Shown here: in pieces, positions 7,153 through 15,847 of the stretch
How positions within the stretch are numbered: the stretch's first letter is position 1
Layout of the letters: every line of letters begins with the position of its first letter
Assembly: GCA_025931335.1 (NCBI GenBank)
Contig: JAICNG010000008.1
Span: 1 to 63,104 of the forward strand
Direction: 5' to 3'
Length of the DNA stretch: 63,104 bases
DNA from: Gemmatimonadaceae bacterium
Lineage (GTDB): Bacteria; Gemmatimonadota; Gemmatimonadetes; Gemmatimonadales; Gemmatimonadaceae
The notes under the pieces: generated by a model
Told to the model about the DNA's origin: nothing
Databases searched by the model: none
The model's input: the letters and a program-made list of their open reading frames with translations, nothing else
Program-made: the position numbers and the translations under genes

Positions 7153-9255
7153 ATGACGACCTCGAACGTCTTCTTCCTGCTGCTGGTCGCGGCGGCGGGC
7201 GCCTTCTTCGCGCTGAACGTCGAGCGCCTGGTGCGATACCTCCGGATCGGGCGCGCGGTCGATCGCGGCGATCACGTCGCGCGGCGCCTGGGCAACGTGC
7301 TGATCGTCGCGTTGGGCCAGGCGAAGCTCATGCGGGAGCCGGTAGCGGGGCTCATGCACGCGCTGATCTTCTGGGGCTTCATCGTGCTCACCGCGGGCAC
7401 GATCGAGCTGATCGCCCAGGGGGTGTATCCGCCATTCTCGTACGCGTTTCTCCCCACGGGCGCGTACCGCGCGTACTCGGTTTCCCAGGATGTGTTCGGG
7501 GTGCTGGTTCTCGCCGCCGTCGCGTTCGCGCTCTTCCGCCGCCTGGTGCTCCGTCCTCGCCGGCTTCGCGGCGACGGGCTCGAGCAGGCCGACGCGATCC
7601 TCATCCTGACGGCCATCGCCGGATTGATGGTCACGATGTTCCTCACGAACGCGTTCCTGCTCGTCACCGAGCCGGCGTCAGTGGTGCGCGAGAAGTTCGT
7701 GTCGCACGCGATCGCCGGGGCGCTCGCCGGGATGAGTCCGTCCTCCGCGTCGCTCGCCCACGACGTGAGCTGGTGGACGCACGCGATCCTGTTGTTCGCG
7801 TTCCTGAATTACCTGCCGTACTCCAAGCACCTGCACATCGTCAGCGCTGTTCCGAACGTCTACTTCTCGAACGCGCAGGGGCTGCCGGGGAAAGGAGCGA
7901 TCCCCTTCGTCGATCTCGAGGCGCCGGGCGCGGAGCAATTCGGTGCGTCCGATGTCGAGCATCTCACCTGGAAGCAGCTCCTCGACGGGTATTCGTGCAC
8001 GGAGTGCGGCCGGTGCACCGCGGCGTGTCCCGCGAACCTCACCGGGAAAATCCTCAGTCCCCGCAAGATCATCATCAACACGCGGCAGCGTTTGATGGAG
8101 AAGGCCCCACTGCTCGTTGGGGACGTGCGCGAGGTCGAGCATCCACGCCTCGTCCACGGCGAAGGCGACGACGCGGGCGCTGGCACCGTCTCCGACATCG
8201 TCGAGCATCGCTTGCTCGATCAGTACATCACCGAAGAAGAGCTCTGGCAGTGCACGACCTGTCGCGCGTGCGTGCAGGAATGCCCGGTGGGAATCGAGCA
8301 CCTGGACACGATCATCGACCTGCGTCGAAACCTCGTGCTCATGGAATCACGGTTTCCTCCGGAGGTGCAGCCGGCGTTCGAGTCCATGGAGCGACAGGGA
8401 TCTCCATGGGCGTTCAGCCCCGCCGATCGAGCGCGGTGGGCCGATGGTCTCGACATTCCGACCATGGCCGAGATGGCGGCGCGCGGGGAGCACGTCGATG
8501 TCCTGTTCTGGGTGGGGTGCATGGGCTCGTTCGACGACCGCGCCAAGCGCATCACCGTCGCCTTCGCCCGCATCATGCAGGCAGCGCGCATCCGTTTCGC
8601 GATTCTCGGCCAGGAGGAGCAGTGCAACGGCGACCCGGCCCGCCGGATGGGCAACGAGTATCTCTGGCAGACACTCGCCCGCGCCAACATCGAGACGATG
8701 GACCGATACCACGTTCGCGCGGTCGTGACGATCTGTCCGCACTGCTTCCATCAGATTGGCAACGAATATCCGCAGCTGGGTGGCGACTACGAGGTGATCC
8801 ATCACTCGACGTTCATCGAGCGGCTGCTCGACGAGGGGCGCATTCCGCTGGCCGATGGCAACGGCGACGGCCGCACCTTCGTGTATCACGACTCGTGCTA
8901 TCTGGGGCGCTACAACGACGTCTACGACGCGCCTCGTGAGGCGCTGCGCAAGGCCCTCCCGGTGCTGACGCTCGCCGAGCCGAAGCGCTCGCGCTCGCGC
9001 GGCCTCTGTTGCGGTGCCGGCGGCGGGCGGATGTGGATGGAGGAGCGGGAAGGGAAGCGCATCAACATCGAGCGCACCGAGGAGCTTCTCGCGACCGGTG
9101 CCGACGTCATCGCGACCGCCTGCCCCTTCTGCATGACGATGATCTCCGACGGCGCGAAGGCGAAGGAGGCGGCAACGCCGGTGTTGGACATCGCGGAGGT
9201 CGTGGCGGGCCGATTGGCGGCCGGTGTCGAGGGATCGCGGGGTCGAGGTGTCTAG
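7153..9255 (+). CDS. Membrane Fe-S oxidoreductase, probable ETF:menaquinone oxidoreductase
   Basis: The 700-residue protein joins an N-terminal membrane part of about six helices (residues 1-240, NarI-gamma-like) to a soluble part. That part has two 4Fe-4S motifs ([12 protein letters not shown] from Cys282, [12 protein letters not shown] from Cys367) and two cysteine-rich CCG domains ending in CCGAGGG (from Cys619) and ACPFCMTM. This architecture is that of the HdrD/GlpC-like family found beside etfAB in anaerobes and described as ETF:menaquinone oxidoreductase. Here it would send acyl-CoA electrons to menaquinone. The ATG at 7153 is preferred to an upstream start at 7132. The last residues are encoded by the left arm of hairpin G, so the C-terminus VEGSRGRGV is probably a by-product of that repeat. 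Confidence 0.82.
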   Translation: MTTSNVFFLLLVAAAGAFFALNVERLVRYLRIGRAVDRGDHVARRLGNVLIVALGQAKLMREPVAGLMHALIFWGFIVLTAGTIELIAQGVYPPFSYAFLPTGAYRAYSVSQDVFGVLVLAAVAFALFRRLVLRPRRLRGDGLEQADAILILTAIAGLMVTMFLTNAFLLVTEPASVVREKFVSHAIAGALAGMSPSSASLAHDVSWWTHAILLFAFLNYLPYSKHLHIVSAVPNVYFSNAQGLPGKGAIPFVDLEAPGAEQFGASDVEHLTWKQLLDGYSCTECGRCTAACPANLTGKILSPRKIIINTRQRLMEKAPLLVGDVREVEHPRLVHGEGDDAGAGTVSDIVEHRLLDQYITEEELWQCTTCRACVQECPVGIEHLDTIIDLRRNLVLMESRFPPEVQPAFESMERQGSPWAFSPADRARWADGLDIPTMAEMAARGEHVDVLFWVGCMGSFDDRAKRITVAFARIMQAARIRFAILGQEEQCNGDPARRMGNEYLWQTLARANIETMDRYHVRAVVTICPHCFHQIGNEYPQLGGDYEVIHHSTFIERLLDEGRIPLADGNGDGRTFVYHDSCYLGRYNDVYDAPREALRKALPVLTLAEPKRSRSRGLCCGAGGGRMWMEEREGKRINIERTEELLATGADVIATACPFCMTMISDGAKAKEAATPVLDIAEVVAGRLAAGVEGSRGRGV

Positions 9256-9305
9256 GGCGCCGATTCCTCCCCCTTGATCCCCCGACCCCGCGATCCCCCG
9301 ACCCC
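9223..9305. repeat. Iterated-word palindrome G spanning two convergent stop codons
   Basis: The arms 9223-9248 and 9280-9305 (26 nt, CGACCCCGCGATCCC core) pair with about four mismatches. The left arm lies inside the upstream coding region, whose TAG is in the loop. The right arm ends on the last base of the stop codon of the convergent gene. The words are variants of GGGATCG and GGGGTCG. No T-run follows on either strand. Confidence 0.85.
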
Positions 9306-9781
9306 TAGAGCTTCTTCACCACTTCCGTTGCCGCGCGGCCGCCCTTGAGGCCCAGCCGCCTCATCGCCACCGCCAGCGCGAACGCGCGCTCGGCATCGGA
9401 GACGCCGCCGGCGTCGAGACGCTGCACGAGATCGTCGTAGATGGCCTGGCGCTCCGCGTCACTCATCGCGGCCGCGCGCTCGGCCACCGGGCCGTCGGCG
9501 CGCAGCTCACGAAACGTCACGTCGAGGACGCGGCGGCGGTCGGCGTAGCGCGGATCATCGCGCCCGGCGGCGGCTGCCTCTCGTGAGGCGGCACGGGCGA
9601 GCGGCGTCTGCTCCGGGGCCGTGGTGGGACGAGCCCACATGCTCTCGAGAAAGCGATGCCCCTCCGCATCGCGTGAGCCGCCGGCGATGTCGAGCAACGA
9701 GCGCCCGACCCACCGGATCACCGCCCACGCGATCCCGAGAAGCACGACGGCTTCGGCGAGATACTTCGTGCTGAAGGTCAC
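9305..9781 (-). CDS. Hypothetical protein with one N-terminal membrane helix
   Basis: The 158-residue protein starts with a single hydrophobic helix (YLAEAVVLLGIAWAVIRWVG, about residues 7-26). About 130 soluble, Ala/Arg-rich helical residues without a recognised motif follow. It is probably membrane-anchored with a cytoplasmic tail (positive residues follow the helix). I do not recognise the family. It starts with GTG at 9781, 38 nt downstream of the DUF2911 gene on the same strand, and ends inside hairpin G, convergent with the Fe-S protein gene. Codon use looks normal for the window. Confidence 0.65.
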   Translation of the reverse strand: MTFSTKYLAEAVVLLGIAWAVIRWVGRSLLDIAGGSRDAEGHRFLESMWARPTTAPEQTPLARAASREAAAAGRDDPRYADRRRVLDVTFRELRADGPVAERAAAMSDAERQAIYDDLVQRLDAGGVSDAERAFALAVAMRRLGLKGGRAATEVVKKL

Positions 9782-9792
9782 GCCGAGGTGAC

Positions 9793-9813
9793 GACGGCGC
9801 CGAGCGCGCCGTC
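9793..9813 (-). terminator. GC hairpin after the DUF2911 gene
   Basis: GACGGCGC (9793-9800) and GCGCCGTC (9806-9813) form a perfect 8-bp stem with a 5-nt loop. There is no T-run, so a terminator role is tentative. Confidence 0.4.
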
Positions 9814-9819
9814 ACGGCG

Positions 9820-10356
9820 TCATTTCTCGACGCGAATGGGAACGCTTGCCTGCGTGGTGTCCCAGCTCAGCGTCAGCACGCCGGTCCCGTTGCCGGTGGG
9901 CGCGATCGCGATCGTGAACTGCTCGACTGGCGCGCTGAGCGCGGCAACCCGCATCGGGGTTCGGCCTAGGTCCTTCGACTTGTCGTAGTCCGTGCCCCAC
10001 TGACCGGTCTGGCGGTTGACGATCAGCGTCCAGCCTTCGCGCGCCGGAAGGGTCCACAACGTGTACGTGCCGCGCGGAACGCGAATCGTGCCGATCATGA
10101 GATCGCGGTCGGTTCGGAAGTGGGTCGCTTCGTTCGCGCCGGTGCGCCAGATGGCGCCCCATGGCACGAGGCTGCCGAAGATCTCGCGCCGCCGCTTCGA
10201 CGGTCGCCCGTAATCCACGACGAGACGCGCGTGACCAATGGTCTGTGCGGTGGTGTCGCGTGGGGACAGAATCCGCGGCTTGCCCTGCTGCGCGAGGGCG
10301 ACGCCGGGGAAAAACGCGAGCGTCGTGACGACGAGCGCGCGTGTGAAAAACGACAT
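9820..10356 (-). CDS. DUF2911 secreted protein
   Basis: The 178-residue protein has a signal peptide (cleavage near ALA-QQ, residue 22). The mature part shows the DUF2911 pattern: YGRPSKRRREIFGSLVPWG, WRTGANEAT, RVPRGTYTLWTLP and GWTLIVNRQTGQWGT. The family is common in Bacteroidota and Gemmatimonadota-type genomes; it is exported and of unknown function, with a beta-rich core. A GGAG ribosome-binding site precedes the ATG at 10356. Hairpin B lies 38 nt upstream and separates it from the methyltransferase gene on the same strand. Confidence 0.85.
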   Translation of the reverse strand: MSFFTRALVVTTLAFFPGVALAQQGKPRILSPRDTTAQTIGHARLVVDYGRPSKRRREIFGSLVPWGAIWRTGANEATHFRTDRDLMIGTIRVPRGTYTLWTLPAREGWTLIVNRQTGQWGTDYDKSKDLGRTPMRVAALSAPVEQFTIAIAPTGNGTGVLTLSWDTTQASVPIRVEK

Positions 10357-10393
10357 GAATCATCTCCGTGAAGGTCGTAGGACGCTACTGACG

Positions 10394-10481
10394 AATGAGG
10401 AACGAGGAGCGAGCAGTGAGGAATTCGCCTGGAGGAGCGCCCTCGTGCGATTTCCTCACTCCTCACTGCTCATTCCTCAAT
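10394..10481. repeat. Iterated-word palindrome B (GAGGA words)
   Basis: The arms 10394-10423 and 10452-10481 (30 nt) are made of TGAGGA and CGAGGA variants and pair with about five mismatches. The right arm TTCCTCACTCCTCACTGC is nearly the same sequence as in elements A and C. It lies in the leader of the DUF2911 gene, about 100 nt past the methyltransferase stop. Confidence 0.85.
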
Positions 10482-10521
10482 CGCGAGCGGCGTGAGAAAA
10501 AGCAGGATGCCCTGATGCATA

Positions 10522-10541
10522 CCCCGACACCAGCGCCGGGG
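10522..10541 (-). terminator. Weak hairpin after the methyltransferase gene
   Basis: CCCCG and CGGGG pair around a 10-nt loop about 40 nt past the stop of the minus-strand methyltransferase. The stem is short and there is no clear T-run. Nothing else is seen in the rest of 10357-10582 apart from element B. Confidence 0.25.
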
Positions 10542-10582
10542 TTGTCATGACTGTGTTCGGATTCGGGGAGAGAAACGGTGCG

Positions 10583-11254
10583 CTATCGGTCGCGCTGAAT
10601 GGAGAACAGCGTGATCTTCTGCCGGATCGTCCCCTCGGCGAAGGGGTAGACGTCGCGGGCGACCCGCGTGAGGCCGCGAGCCGCGCACGCGTCGACGAAC
10701 TTGTCGACGGCGACGCGGCCTGGATCGGCGATGATCGCCGTGCCGCGCGGGCTGAGCGCCGTGGCGAGGACGTCGGCGACGAGCTCGGCGTACGTCATCT
10801 CGTACAGCACGTCGGCGGCGACGATCCGGTCGAACGTGCCGAGGTCGGCGGGAAGCGCGCGCCAGTCGACCATGCGCACGGCGGGCTCGCGCCGGAGATT
10901 GCGCCACGCGTTGGCGCGCGTGAAGCGCAAGGCGTCCTCGTAGTAGTCGGTGGCCAGCACTTCGAATCCAGCCCGCATCGCCGTCGTCGAGACGATGCCG
11001 AGCCCGCATCCCAGCTCCAGGAGCGAGCGGCCACCGCCGGCATCGTTGGCGAGGCGCGTCGCGAGAATCAGCGAGGAGGGCCACACATCGGCCCAGTACG
11101 GCAGGCGCTCATCGCGCACGTAGTCCGCTTCGCTGATGAGGTCGTCGGAGTTCAGCGGCTTCATGATCGAGAGCGACCCGCCGGCCACGGCGATGTCGAC
11201 CGTGTTCGTGACGAAGCGCGTCTCGAGCTCCTGAACGAGGCGGTTCCCCGTCAC
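10583..11254 (-). CDS. Methyltransferase family 16-type SAM-dependent methyltransferase
   Basis: The 223-residue protein contains the PYWADVWPSS segment typical of the lysine methyltransferase group, the SAM motif LLELGCGLGIVS (about residues 73-84), ATDYYEDAL and the post-II motif AADVLYE. It belongs to the seven-beta-strand Methyltransf_16-like group, whose members methylate protein lysines (including ETF-beta) or small molecules. The target is not known here. The GTG at 11254 overlaps the moeA stop as GTGA, so it is the last gene of the molybdenum-cofactor operon. A much longer upstream frame is a shadow of moeA. Confidence 0.8.
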   Translation of the reverse strand: MTGNRLVQELETRFVTNTVDIAVAGGSLSIMKPLNSDDLISEADYVRDERLPYWADVWPSSLILATRLANDAGGGRSLLELGCGLGIVSTTAMRAGFEVLATDYYEDALRFTRANAWRNLRREPAVRMVDWRALPADLGTFDRIVAADVLYEMTYAELVADVLATALSPRGTAIIADPGRVAVDKFVDACAARGLTRVARDVYPFAEGTIRQKITLFSIQRDR

Positions 11255-12501
11255 ATCGTGAACGCGGCGTCGAGCTGCGTGTCCTCGGTGAGGAGAAACG
11301 CCGAGGCGGTCTCGCCAGCCTCGACGCGAGGGCGCTCCTCCGGCACGATCAGCAGCGCGTCCGCCCGCGCCATCGACGTGAGGATGCCCGAGCCCTGCGG
11401 GCCCGTTAGGCGTGCCAGCAGCTGGCCGTCGTCGCCCGCGCGCACCGTGGCGCGCAAGAAGTGCGTGAGACGGGCGCCGATGGCCACCGGCTCCTCGAGC
11501 GTCACGCGCACCGGGCGCCGAAACAGCCGCTCGTGGCCGAGCATTCGGCGAATCGCGGGGCGCACGAAGAGGTCGAACGTCACCATCGTCGACACGGGAT
11601 TGCCGGGCAGCCCGATCCACGGGATGCCGCGCAACAGCCCGAATCCCAGCGGCGCGCCCGGGCGCATCCGCACGCGCCAGAACTTCAGGTCCACGCCCAT
11701 GTCGTCGAGCACGCGACGAAGGTGATCGAACTCGCCGACCGAGATGCCGGCGGAGGTGACGATGAGGTCGCATGAGACGGCCCGTTCCAGCCGGTCGCGG
11801 ATGTCGGCGGGATCATCGCGCGCCGTCCCCACCTGCACCGGGATGCCTCCGGCTGCCCGCACGAGCGCGTCGAGCGTGTAGCTGTTGGAGCTCACGATCT
11901 TGCGTCCCGCCCGAACCTCCTCGAATCGGTCCAGGTCGACCAGCTCATCACCGGACGTCATGATCGCCACGCGCGGGCGCGCATACACGTCGACGTCAGC
12001 ATAGCCGATCGACGCGAGGACCCCGAGCTGCGCCGCGTGCACCGTGCTCCCCGCCTCGAGCACGCGGGCGCCCTCGCCGATGTCCTCGCCGCGATAGCGG
12101 ATGTTCTTGCGCGCATCGCGCGCGTTTCGAATGGATACCACCGCCGTCCCGCCGTCGGTGTCCTCTACCCGCACCACGGTGTCCGCGCCCTCGGGGAGCG
12201 GGGCACCGGTCATGATGCGCATCGTGGAAGCAGGCGGCAGCGGCCTGCTCGGGAACCCGCCGGCGGCAATCGTCTCGAGCACCGGCAGCGTGATGGGCGC
12301 GTCCGCGGAGGCGCGCTCGATATCGGCGGCGCGGACGGCATAGCCATCCATGGCCGAGTTGTCCCACGCCGGGATCGTGATCGGCGAGATGGCGGCCGAC
12401 GCGAGGACCCGCCCGAGCGCGTCGGGCAGCGCCACCCGCTCCACCGGGCCGCGGCGGACGTCGGCGAGAATGCGCGCGACCGCCTCCGCGACCGTGAGCA
12501 C
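11251..12501 (-). CDS. moeA: Molybdopterin molybdenumtransferase
   Basis: The 416-residue protein has the MoeA order: an N-terminal linker and domain with PAWDNSAMDGYAV (45-57), MTGAPLPEGADTVV, the MoCF/MPT-binding domain with TSGDELV, NSYTLDALV and TSAGISVGEFDHLRRVL, then LPGNPVSTMV and the C-terminal barrel. It inserts molybdate into adenylated molybdopterin. It starts at GTG 12501, directly after the dacB stop (TAG 12504-12502), so the two are adjacent in one transcript. Together with mobA, mobB and fdhD nearby it indicates molybdoenzyme production, though no molybdoenzyme subunit is encoded in the window. Confidence 0.93.
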   Translation of the reverse strand: MLTVAEAVARILADVRRGPVERVALPDALGRVLASAAISPITIPAWDNSAMDGYAVRAADIERASADAPITLPVLETIAAGGFPSRPLPPASTMRIMTGAPLPEGADTVVRVEDTDGGTAVVSIRNARDARKNIRYRGEDIGEGARVLEAGSTVHAAQLGVLASIGYADVDVYARPRVAIMTSGDELVDLDRFEEVRAGRKIVSSNSYTLDALVRAAGGIPVQVGTARDDPADIRDRLERAVSCDLIVTSAGISVGEFDHLRRVLDDMGVDLKFWRVRMRPGAPLGFGLLRGIPWIGLPGNPVSTMVTFDLFVRPAIRRMLGHERLFRRPVRVTLEEPVAIGARLTHFLRATVRAGDDGQLLARLTGPQGSGILTSMARADALLIVPEERPRVEAGETASAFLLTEDTQLDAAFTM

Positions 12502-14010
12502 CTAACGCGTGCCGGCCGTCATGCCCGCCAGTCGCGCGACGATGCTGTCCTGCACGCGCTCCACCGCGCGTACCGAGCCCGTCCAGTTGTTGCACAGCAG
12601 GCTGTAGATCAGCAACCGCCCATCGGCGGAGGTCACGTACCCGGACAGCGACCGCGCCTGGGAGACGAACCCCGTCTTTCCGCGGGCATTCGCTTCCGCG
12701 TAGGTGCCCTTCATTCGGTTCGCGAGGGTGCCGTCGACGCCGGCGATCGGCAACGCATCATAGAACACCTGGAACGCCGTATCCTGTCGCATCACGTCGA
12801 GCACGCGCACGAGCGTTTCGGGCGAGAGATAGTTGTACCGCGAAAGCCCGCTCCCGTCACGGACGATGAAGCCGTCCCGCGTCGCGCCCCACGCGAGCAG
12901 CTGGCGCTCGATGACGACCCGGCCGCTGTCGGGAATACCCGCGCCGGTCCGCTCGAGACCGAGCGTTCTGAGGAGAATCTCGCCGATCTGATTCTGCGAC
13001 GGCTTCTCGAACGCCGGCATGATCTCGCGCAGCGGAGGCGACAGAATGACGGCGAGCGTGTCGCGCCGGCCGGCGGGGGCCCCGCGCGATGCGGAGTCGC
13101 TGTCCGCGACCGACAGCGCGCGCGCTTCGAGGGCTTCCTTGAGCGCCGTGATGTACGCTGTCGGCGGAGCCGCGTGGGCGAAGCGCACCATTTGGCTGTC
13201 GTGGGGAGCGATCGTGCCGCGAACGACCACGGTGCCCGGAGCAGAGTCGCGCTCGACGCGAATGGACAGCGGCGTGACGAGCCCATCCCCGGCCGTCAGC
13301 GCTGAATCGGGGGACGGAGCCGTCCGCGCCTCGATGCGCACGCGCGGGTATCCCCGAGAGGGCAACACCGCCGCGGTGACGGGCTCGCCCGGGAAGGCGC
13401 CGCCCCGGATGATGATCCGGGAGAACCCCTCGTTGAAATAGAGCTCGTCGACGCCGGCGGAGTAGGGCTCGTCGACCTCATCCCACGACCATCCGTAGCC
13501 GTAGATCGCGCCGGGAAACGCGTCGCCCTCGGTGCGGATGCGCCCCTCGATCGTGAGAATCCCGCGGGCCGCGATCGAGTCCGCGATCTCGAGCATCGCG
13601 AGCATCGCATCGCCCCGCATGTGGTCGCTGGCAGTGGGATCGCCGCGCCCGACGATGACGAGATCGCCGCGCAGTGTCCCGTCGACGATCGGGCCGGTCG
13701 CGATGAGCGTGGTGCGGAACTGATAGTCCGGTCCGAGCTGCGCCATCGCGACGGCCCCCGTCACGATCTTCATGTTCGACGCCGGCATGAACAGCTTCGC
13801 CGAGTTGTAGCGGGCGATCGTGTCGCTCCGCTCGGGATCGACGACGAGAATGCCCCAGTGCGCGCTCCGAAACTCGGGTGCCGCCACGACGGAGTCGACC
13901 CACCACCGCAGCGCGGCGCGCTGCCGGGCCGGCGTGGGCGTGATCGTGATCGGCGCCATCGGCGCACAGGCGGCCAACATGACGGCGGCGAGAAGGACGG
14001 CTCTGGTCAT
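12502..14010 (-). CDS. dacB: D-alanyl-D-alanine carboxypeptidase/endopeptidase (PBP4, family S13), lipoprotein
   Basis: The 502-residue protein begins with a lipoprotein signal ending LAAC (Cys15). It carries the S13 active-site set: SNMK (Ser78-Lys81), an S-Q-N triad in KPSQNQIGE, and KTG in RGKTGF. It would cleave D-Ala-D-Ala stems and crosslinks in the periplasm, anchored to a membrane by its lipid. The ATG at 14010 overlaps the mobB stop by 4 nt, and moeA starts immediately after it. A peptidoglycan enzyme locked inside a molybdenum-cofactor operon is unexpected. Confidence 0.9.
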   Translation of the reverse strand: MTRAVLLAAVMLAACAPMAPITITPTPARQRAALRWWVDSVVAAPEFRSAHWGILVVDPERSDTIARYNSAKLFMPASNMKIVTGAVAMAQLGPDYQFRTTLIATGPIVDGTLRGDLVIVGRGDPTASDHMRGDAMLAMLEIADSIAARGILTIEGRIRTEGDAFPGAIYGYGWSWDEVDEPYSAGVDELYFNEGFSRIIIRGGAFPGEPVTAAVLPSRGYPRVRIEARTAPSPDSALTAGDGLVTPLSIRVERDSAPGTVVVRGTIAPHDSQMVRFAHAAPPTAYITALKEALEARALSVADSDSASRGAPAGRRDTLAVILSPPLREIMPAFEKPSQNQIGEILLRTLGLERTGAGIPDSGRVVIERQLLAWGATRDGFIVRDGSGLSRYNYLSPETLVRVLDVMRQDTAFQVFYDALPIAGVDGTLANRMKGTYAEANARGKTGFVSQARSLSGYVTSADGRLLIYSLLCNNWTGSVRAVERVQDSIVARLAGMTAGTR

Positions 14011-14552
14011 GGCGTCATCAGATCGCGTTCGACGAAGGCGGCGAGCTCGTCGAGCCACCGCGCGTTGCTCAATCGAAAGATAGGCACCGGCGCGCGGAAG
14101 TCATCCGCGTCGGTGACCACGCCGCGCCACGTCGAGGCCGCCTCCGAGGCCGGGTCCCAGAGCGGCCGGTCATGTGCCTGACGACGGAAGATCTCGATCT
14201 TGGGCAGGGCAGACCGTGTGAACCCCTCGCACACGACCAGCTCGGCATCCGCCATGTGTCGGGCGGCCACCTCCTCCGGAGCCAGCTCGTCGCTCCACCG
14301 CTCCACGAGCGCGAACTTGTCGGGCGCGATCATGGCCACCTTCTCGGCGTTCCCCTCGTGGTAGTGCCGATACGTGTCGGTGGCGGCCGGGTCGAGGTTG
14401 AACGTGTGCGAGCCATGCTTGATGGTCGTCACGCGGTGCCCACGCCTGACGAGCTCCGCGACCAGGCGCACGACGAGTGTGGTCTTTCCGCTATGCTTCC
14501 GGCCGACGATGCAGACCATCGGCGGCGTGCCGTTCGGCGAGCGCGAGGTCAT
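14007..14552 (-). CDS. mobB: Molybdopterin-guanine dinucleotide biosynthesis protein B
   Basis: The 181-residue GTPase has the P-loop GRKHSGKTT (about 17-25), TIKHGSHTF and VCEGFTRSALPKIEIFR, as in MobB. It is an accessory factor in converting Mo-molybdopterin to the guanine dinucleotide form. The start at 14552 makes a 62-nt overlap with mobA; an ATG at 14519 (MVCIVGRKHSGK) would cut this to 29 nt and is equally reasonable for the family. The stop overlaps dacB by 4 nt. Confidence 0.9.
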   Translation of the reverse strand: MTSRSPNGTPPMVCIVGRKHSGKTTLVVRLVAELVRRGHRVTTIKHGSHTFNLDPAATDTYRHYHEGNAEKVAMIAPDKFALVERWSDELAPEEVAARHMADAELVVCEGFTRSALPKIEIFRRQAHDRPLWDPASEAASTWRGVVTDADDFRAPVPIFRLSNARWLDELAAFVERDLMTP

Positions 14553-15114
14553 CGGGCGTGTTCACGTTCATGAAGAGGACGGCCGGGTCCCCGAACCGTC
14601 GGACCTCGCGCTCCGGCAGCCGCTCGACGCGCACGTCGTCGAAGAACGAGACGACGCGCATGTCGTTCGCATCGAGCCGTCGCTCGATCGCCGGGACGCA
14701 GGTCGTCGAATAGTATGCGCACAAGGGCTCGAGGCCGCGCCGGGATCCACTCTCGGGGAGCGCCGCGTCGGCGCGAGTACCCGCATCGCGCAACATGCGC
14801 AGGAGCCCGGCTGGAACAAAGGGCATGTCCCACGCGACGACGAGCACTGGCTGCCCAGCCCGAACGAGCGCGGCGTGGATGCCGCCCAGGCTGCCGCAAT
14901 GCAGCCGCACGTCTGATGCGAGTCGCACGTGAGGCAGCCACTCGGCCGCCGCCGGGTCGTTCGCGATCAGCAGGAGGTCGTCCGCTGCCTCGCCGAGGGC
15001 ATCGGCGACGCGGTCGATCACCCGGCGTCCCCCGACCTGCTCGAGCCCCTTCGGGCGCCCTCCGTATCGTGATGCCGCACCTCCGGCGAGGATGACGCCG
15101 GTGCATCCCGTCAC
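14491..15114 (-). CDS. mobA: Molybdenum cofactor guanylyltransferase
   Basis: The 207-residue nucleotidyltransferase has the N-terminal GTP-binding signature VILAGGAASRYGGRPKGL (residues 7-24), the GSLGGIHAAL loop and the catalytic VVAWDMPFV. It transfers GMP from GTP to Mo-molybdopterin to make MGD, the cofactor of DMSO-reductase-family enzymes such as formate dehydrogenase. The GTG at 15114 overlaps the fdhD stop (GTGA). The C-terminal FMNVNTPDDLALAE motif is also typical. Confidence 0.92.
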   Translation of the reverse strand: MTGCTGVILAGGAASRYGGRPKGLEQVGGRRVIDRVADALGEAADDLLLIANDPAAAEWLPHVRLASDVRLHCGSLGGIHAALVRAGQPVLVVAWDMPFVPAGLLRMLRDAGTRADAALPESGSRRGLEPLCAYYSTTCVPAIERRLDANDMRVVSFFDDVRVERLPEREVRRFGDPAVLFMNVNTPDDLALAERHAADGLHRRPEA

Positions 15115-15830
15115 GGACGATGGAACTGCGGCTGTCCGCTCACCGCTCGCCCAATGAGCAGCGTACCGGCGCTGCGCGCGATCTCGACGGCCAGGGTCGA
15201 CGGTACCGACGGGGTCGCGACGGCGCCGAGCCGCGCGCGCGCGGCCTTGAACGCCAGCTCCCCCGAGATGCGGCCCGTCACCAGCAGCGTGAGCCCCTCC
15301 AGCGTGCGGCCGTCGAGGATGGCCGCGCCGATGACCTTGTCGACCGCGTTGTGCCGCCCGATGTCCTCAGCGTGGTGGAGAAGCGCCTCGCCATCGGTGA
15401 GGGCCGCGGCGTGAATGCCTCCCGTCTCCTTGTATCGATCGCCGCGCGCGAACAGCTCCTTGAAGAGCGCGCGGGTGCGGGCGAGATCGAGATCCGGCGC
15501 GGTGACGACTCGCCTGGGAAGCGAGCTGAGCGAGCCGAGGATCGTCGTGACGGCGCCGCATCCGGAGGCGAGCACTCGCCGCCGGTCCGCCGTCTCCACG
15601 TCGTTGTACCGCTCGGGTGGAACCTCCGCCCAGAATCCAAGCTCTTTCGCGCAGGGGCGGAGCGAGAGCAGATCGCCGGGCGATTCGATGTATCCCTCGC
15701 CATGCAGCCAGCCCACGACGAGCTCGTCGAGCTGCGCGGGCGTGCACATCCAGGTGACGGCGGGCGCGCCGTTCACCTCCAGCCAGACGGGGCTTTCCTC
15801 GACCGCGTCGAGGGGTTCCGTGAGGGCCAT
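15111..15830 (-). CDS. fdhD: Formate dehydrogenase accessory sulfurtransferase FdhD
   Basis: The 239-residue protein has the FdhD signatures: the Cys in ASGCGAVT (the mobile-loop sulfur carrier), GGIHAAALTDGEAL, EDIGRHNAVDKVIG, TGRISGELAFKAA and the ending GTLLIGRA. It moves sulfur from a cysteine desulfurase to the Mo-bis-MGD of formate dehydrogenase, so a formate dehydrogenase is expected elsewhere in the genome. The ATG at 15830 has a GGA about 5 nt upstream; an in-frame ATG at 15845 lies at the very edge of hairpin J and has no ribosome-binding site. First gene of the overlapping operon. Confidence 0.92.
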   Translation of the reverse strand: MALTEPLDAVEESPVWLEVNGAPAVTWMCTPAQLDELVVGWLHGEGYIESPGDLLSLRPCAKELGFWAEVPPERYNDVETADRRRVLASGCGAVTTILGSLSSLPRRVVTAPDLDLARTRALFKELFARGDRYKETGGIHAAALTDGEALLHHAEDIGRHNAVDKVIGAAILDGRTLEGLTLLVTGRISGELAFKAARARLGAVATPSVPSTLAVEIARSAGTLLIGRAVSGQPQFHRP

Positions 15831-15847
15831 GAGTCCATAGTGCATGG

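Noticed and set aside
11255-11773. Longer methyltransferase reading frame upstream of 11254
   Set aside because: The extra residues are the antiparallel-biased shadow of moeA with no family similarity; GTG 11254 overlaps the moeA stop.
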